Part shown: positions 62,453 to 64,000 of the stretch, piece by piece
Layout of the letters: every line of letters starts with the position of its first letter
Numbering within the stretch: position 1 is the stretch's first letter
Origin: JAKVBK01 sp022447275
GTDB taxonomy: Bacteria > Pseudomonadota > Alphaproteobacteria > Rhodobacterales > Rhodobacteraceae
Assembly (NCBI GenBank): GCA_047125605.1
Contig: CP138932.1
Location: 2,852,001-2,916,000, forward strand
Direction of reading: 5' to 3'
Length of the DNA stretch: 64,000 bases
Notes under the pieces: generated by a model
Seen by the model: only the letters and a program-made list of their open reading frames with translations
Databases searched by the model: none
What the model was told of the DNA's origin: nothing
Translations under genes and position numbers: made by a program

Positions 62453-62483
62453 CATGAACGGCGAATAAGCTGCACGAACGGCG
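62453..62483 (-). promoter_or_regulatory. two direct repeats upstream of coxM, candidate CoxC (LytTR) sites
   Basis: On the minus strand CGCCGTTCGTG and CGCCGTTCATG are repeated head to tail, 20 bp apart. Each contains CCGTTCRT, which fits the known LytTR consensus [TA][AC][CA]GTTN[AG][TG] except for its first base. The spacing of about two helical turns is also right. They lie about 125-150 bases before coxM. Confidence 0.6.
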
Positions 62484-62568
62484 TGCGGTGGTGCAGCATT
62501 TTCATGGAATTGCAGGATGGGTTACCGCAGGCGGCGCGCTGGGCCGCGCTGCCTGTGAGGGTGGGATT

Positions 62569-63795
62569 CTAAAGCCCGAGCCGCGCCCGTACATCCGTCA
62601 GTCGCGCACGCGCCACGGGGACTTTATCGAGGGCTTCGACGGTCTCGAAATACAGCACCCCGGTATCCTTCTTACGCTCAAACGCGCTGACATGGGCCCC
62701 GTTCACAAGGTAGCTGCGATGGGTGCGCAGGAAGGTGCCGCCGCTTGCCAGCCTGTCCTCCGCCTGGGCGATAGACCAAGGGCAGAACAGACGCTCGGAG
62801 CCAGAGTAGACGATGGTGTAATGCCCCTCTGCCCGGATCGCCGCGATGTCGCTTGGGGCAAGAAAGCGTGTCCGACCGTCCTTTTCGTAGGGCACCCGCG
62901 CAACCGGTGGGTCTTGCGGTGCAATGGGCTCCGCGGCCTCTTGCGGCTCGGTTGTCGGAAGGGGCTGCGTGGGTTTGGGGTCTGGCGGCGCGCTGCTCTG
63001 GCCTGTGGCGGCGTCTGGACCGGGTTGGGCGGGCGCAGCGGTGGGAGGTAGAGGCGCGGTGGTTGGTGCTGGTGCTGGGGCTGGTGTTTCCCCAAAAGTT
63101 GCCCCTGTCAGCAGGAAGCCCCCGGAGATCACGAAAGCCGCAAGCGTCACACCGAAGGCCAGCACTTCGTTTGAAATCACCGGGCGCGCTGGCAGGGCTG
63201 TGCCAGCCACTTCGACAAACCCCGTCCCTGCCATGGCGGCGAAGTGCACAACAAAGACAGACATGCCAAATCCAAACGTGCCCAGCAGAATGCTGCGGGG
63301 GCCGCGCGTGTCGTCATAGGCAAGGCGAAACGCGCCGATGCACAACAGGATCGACGCGATCAGGGCAAGAACAATCCCATGCACTGTATAGACCGGGGTG
63401 CACATTTCGATGCCGGACATGCCGGTGTAATGCATGGCGACAATGCCCACGCCGACGATTGCCCCCGCCAATGAAACGCGAAAGGCCGTGCGAGGCCCGA
63501 AATGCAACAGCAAGAGCGCGATGCCTGTCACAAGGATCGCCAGCAGAGCGGAAATCAGGGTGATCAGCGCATCGTAGAAGAAGGCCACGGGCAGTTGCAG
63601 GCCCAACATCGCCACGAAATGCATCGACCAGATGCCACCGCCCAGTGCCACGGCCGACATGGCCACCACCCGCTTGCGCTGCGCGGGCTGAAGGCGGGAG
63701 GCGCCCCGCGTCAGAGACAGACCTGTGAATCCAGCCATGAGTGCAACGGCGAGCGAGGCAATTACCAGAAGCGGATTATGTGACACGTCTAACAA
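62569..63795 (-). CDS. coxC: MHYT-sensor / LytTR-type regulator of the cox cluster
   Basis: About 408 residues from TTG 63795, with AGGA 8 bases upstream; GTG 63786 and ATG 63858 are alternatives. Seven membrane segments carry three MHYT-type motifs: SMHFVAM, AMHYTGM and VVHFAAM, proposed to hold copper and sense a diatomic gas. A Pro/Ala/Thr-rich linker (about 230-300) leads to a LytTR DNA-binding domain (SDIAAIRAEGHYTIVYSGSERLFCPWSIAQAEDRLASGGTFLRTHRSYLVN). This architecture matches CoxC/CoxH of cox clusters. It probably senses CO or redox state and activates coxMSL. Confidence 0.85.
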   Translation of the reverse strand: MLDVSHNPLLVIASLAVALMAGFTGLSLTRGASRLQPAQRKRVVAMSAVALGGGIWSMHFVAMLGLQLPVAFFYDALITLISALLAILVTGIALLLLHFGPRTAFRVSLAGAIVGVGIVAMHYTGMSGIEMCTPVYTVHGIVLALIASILLCIGAFRLAYDDTRGPRSILLGTFGFGMSVFVVHFAAMAGTGFVEVAGTALPARPVISNEVLAFGVTLAAFVISGGFLLTGATFGETPAPAPAPTTAPLPPTAAPAQPGPDAATGQSSAPPDPKPTQPLPTTEPQEAAEPIAPQDPPVARVPYEKDGRTRFLAPSDIAAIRAEGHYTIVYSGSERLFCPWSIAQAEDRLASGGTFLRTHRSYLVNGAHVSAFERKKDTGVLYFETVEALDKVPVARARLTDVRARLGL

Positions 63796-64000
63796 GATGC
63801 TTGTCCTGTCCCCCCCATGCGACGTCCTTGGTCTACCAGAACGTGCTGTTCGGCGCAATTTTGAAGCCCGCCGCAGATATGCTCAGCAGTCGTGTGCTCT
63901 GGCGGGAAAAAGTCGTGACTGTGAGCATGATGGTGGCGCAGTTTGCCTTCAGGGCAACAGATGGCGGCATTCCGGCACCGGTGTGAGCAGCGTGGCGTCA
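63796..64000. other. region upstream of coxC, to the window edge
   Basis: About 200 bases with no gene I can support. It should hold the coxC promoter. A loosely LytTR-like ACGTTCTG occurs near 63840 on the minus strand, but only a single, imperfect copy is seen. Confidence 0.35.

Overview
The window looks like chromosomal DNA of a marine alphaproteobacterium of the Rhodobacteraceae (Roseobacter group). This rests on gene content and GC-rich coding style: a form I CO dehydrogenase cluster in coxC-M-S-L-D-E-F order, hemD next to an alpha-type mitofilin (Mic60) gene and hemY, TAXI-type TRAP and Tct tripartite transporters, and SapC, RTX and Lrp/GlpR-type genes. No phylogenetic computation was possible.

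Region 1 (1-9571, all +) is the most unusual part. It is a tightly overlapping operon: a GAF-HlyD membrane fusion, a PqqD-like/M50 zinc protease/HlyD fusion, a short SecA-like ATPase, a soluble HlyD-type adaptor, two unrecognised proteins and a radical SAM enzyme. Together they read as a dedicated apparatus that modifies and exports a surface protein or peptide. Its substrate is probably encoded upstream of the window or among the neighbours in region 2.

Region 2 (9625-18131) is a cell-surface block. It holds a SLAM-type outer-membrane translocon, an outer-membrane barrel, a small membrane protein divergent from a Crp/Fnr-like regulator, and an operon of FG-GAP/VCBS/RTX protein, TbpB-barrel-like lipoprotein (the usual SLAM cargo type) and SapC. 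The barrel gene and the RTX operon share a promoter/leader of about 100 bp. It contains a 22-bp dyad whose arms differ by a compensating base change.

Region 3 (18360-25404) is housekeeping: hemD, Mic60-like, hemY, tRNA-Thr(CGT) and gnd, separated by gene-poor, partly decayed stretches.

Region 4 (25405-37475) is metabolic and transport: a Dcu C4-dicarboxylate carrier with an N-formylglutamate-amidohydrolase-like protein, an MDR oxidoreductase divergent from a TetR regulator with two clear operators, an FAD monooxygenase, a sulfatase, a GST and a TAXI-TRAP transporter.

Region 5 (37477-43908) is a complete tctCBA transporter divergent from its two-component system tctDE, which carries an additional solute-binding protein as third gene.

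Region 6 (43928-52076) holds MipA/OmpV, an MDR dehydrogenase, glpR divergent from glpD-glpK, an Lrp/AsnC regulator and an ABC1/UbiB-type kinase. It is followed by a gene-poor stretch with a broken RTX fragment.

Region 7 (52753-63795, all -) is an orphan hybrid sensor kinase and the cox cluster. The CoxL active-site loop marks it as form I, so aerobic CO oxidation is expected. A MHYT-LytTR regulator (CoxC) precedes coxM, and two direct repeats close to the LytTR consensus lie upstream of coxM.
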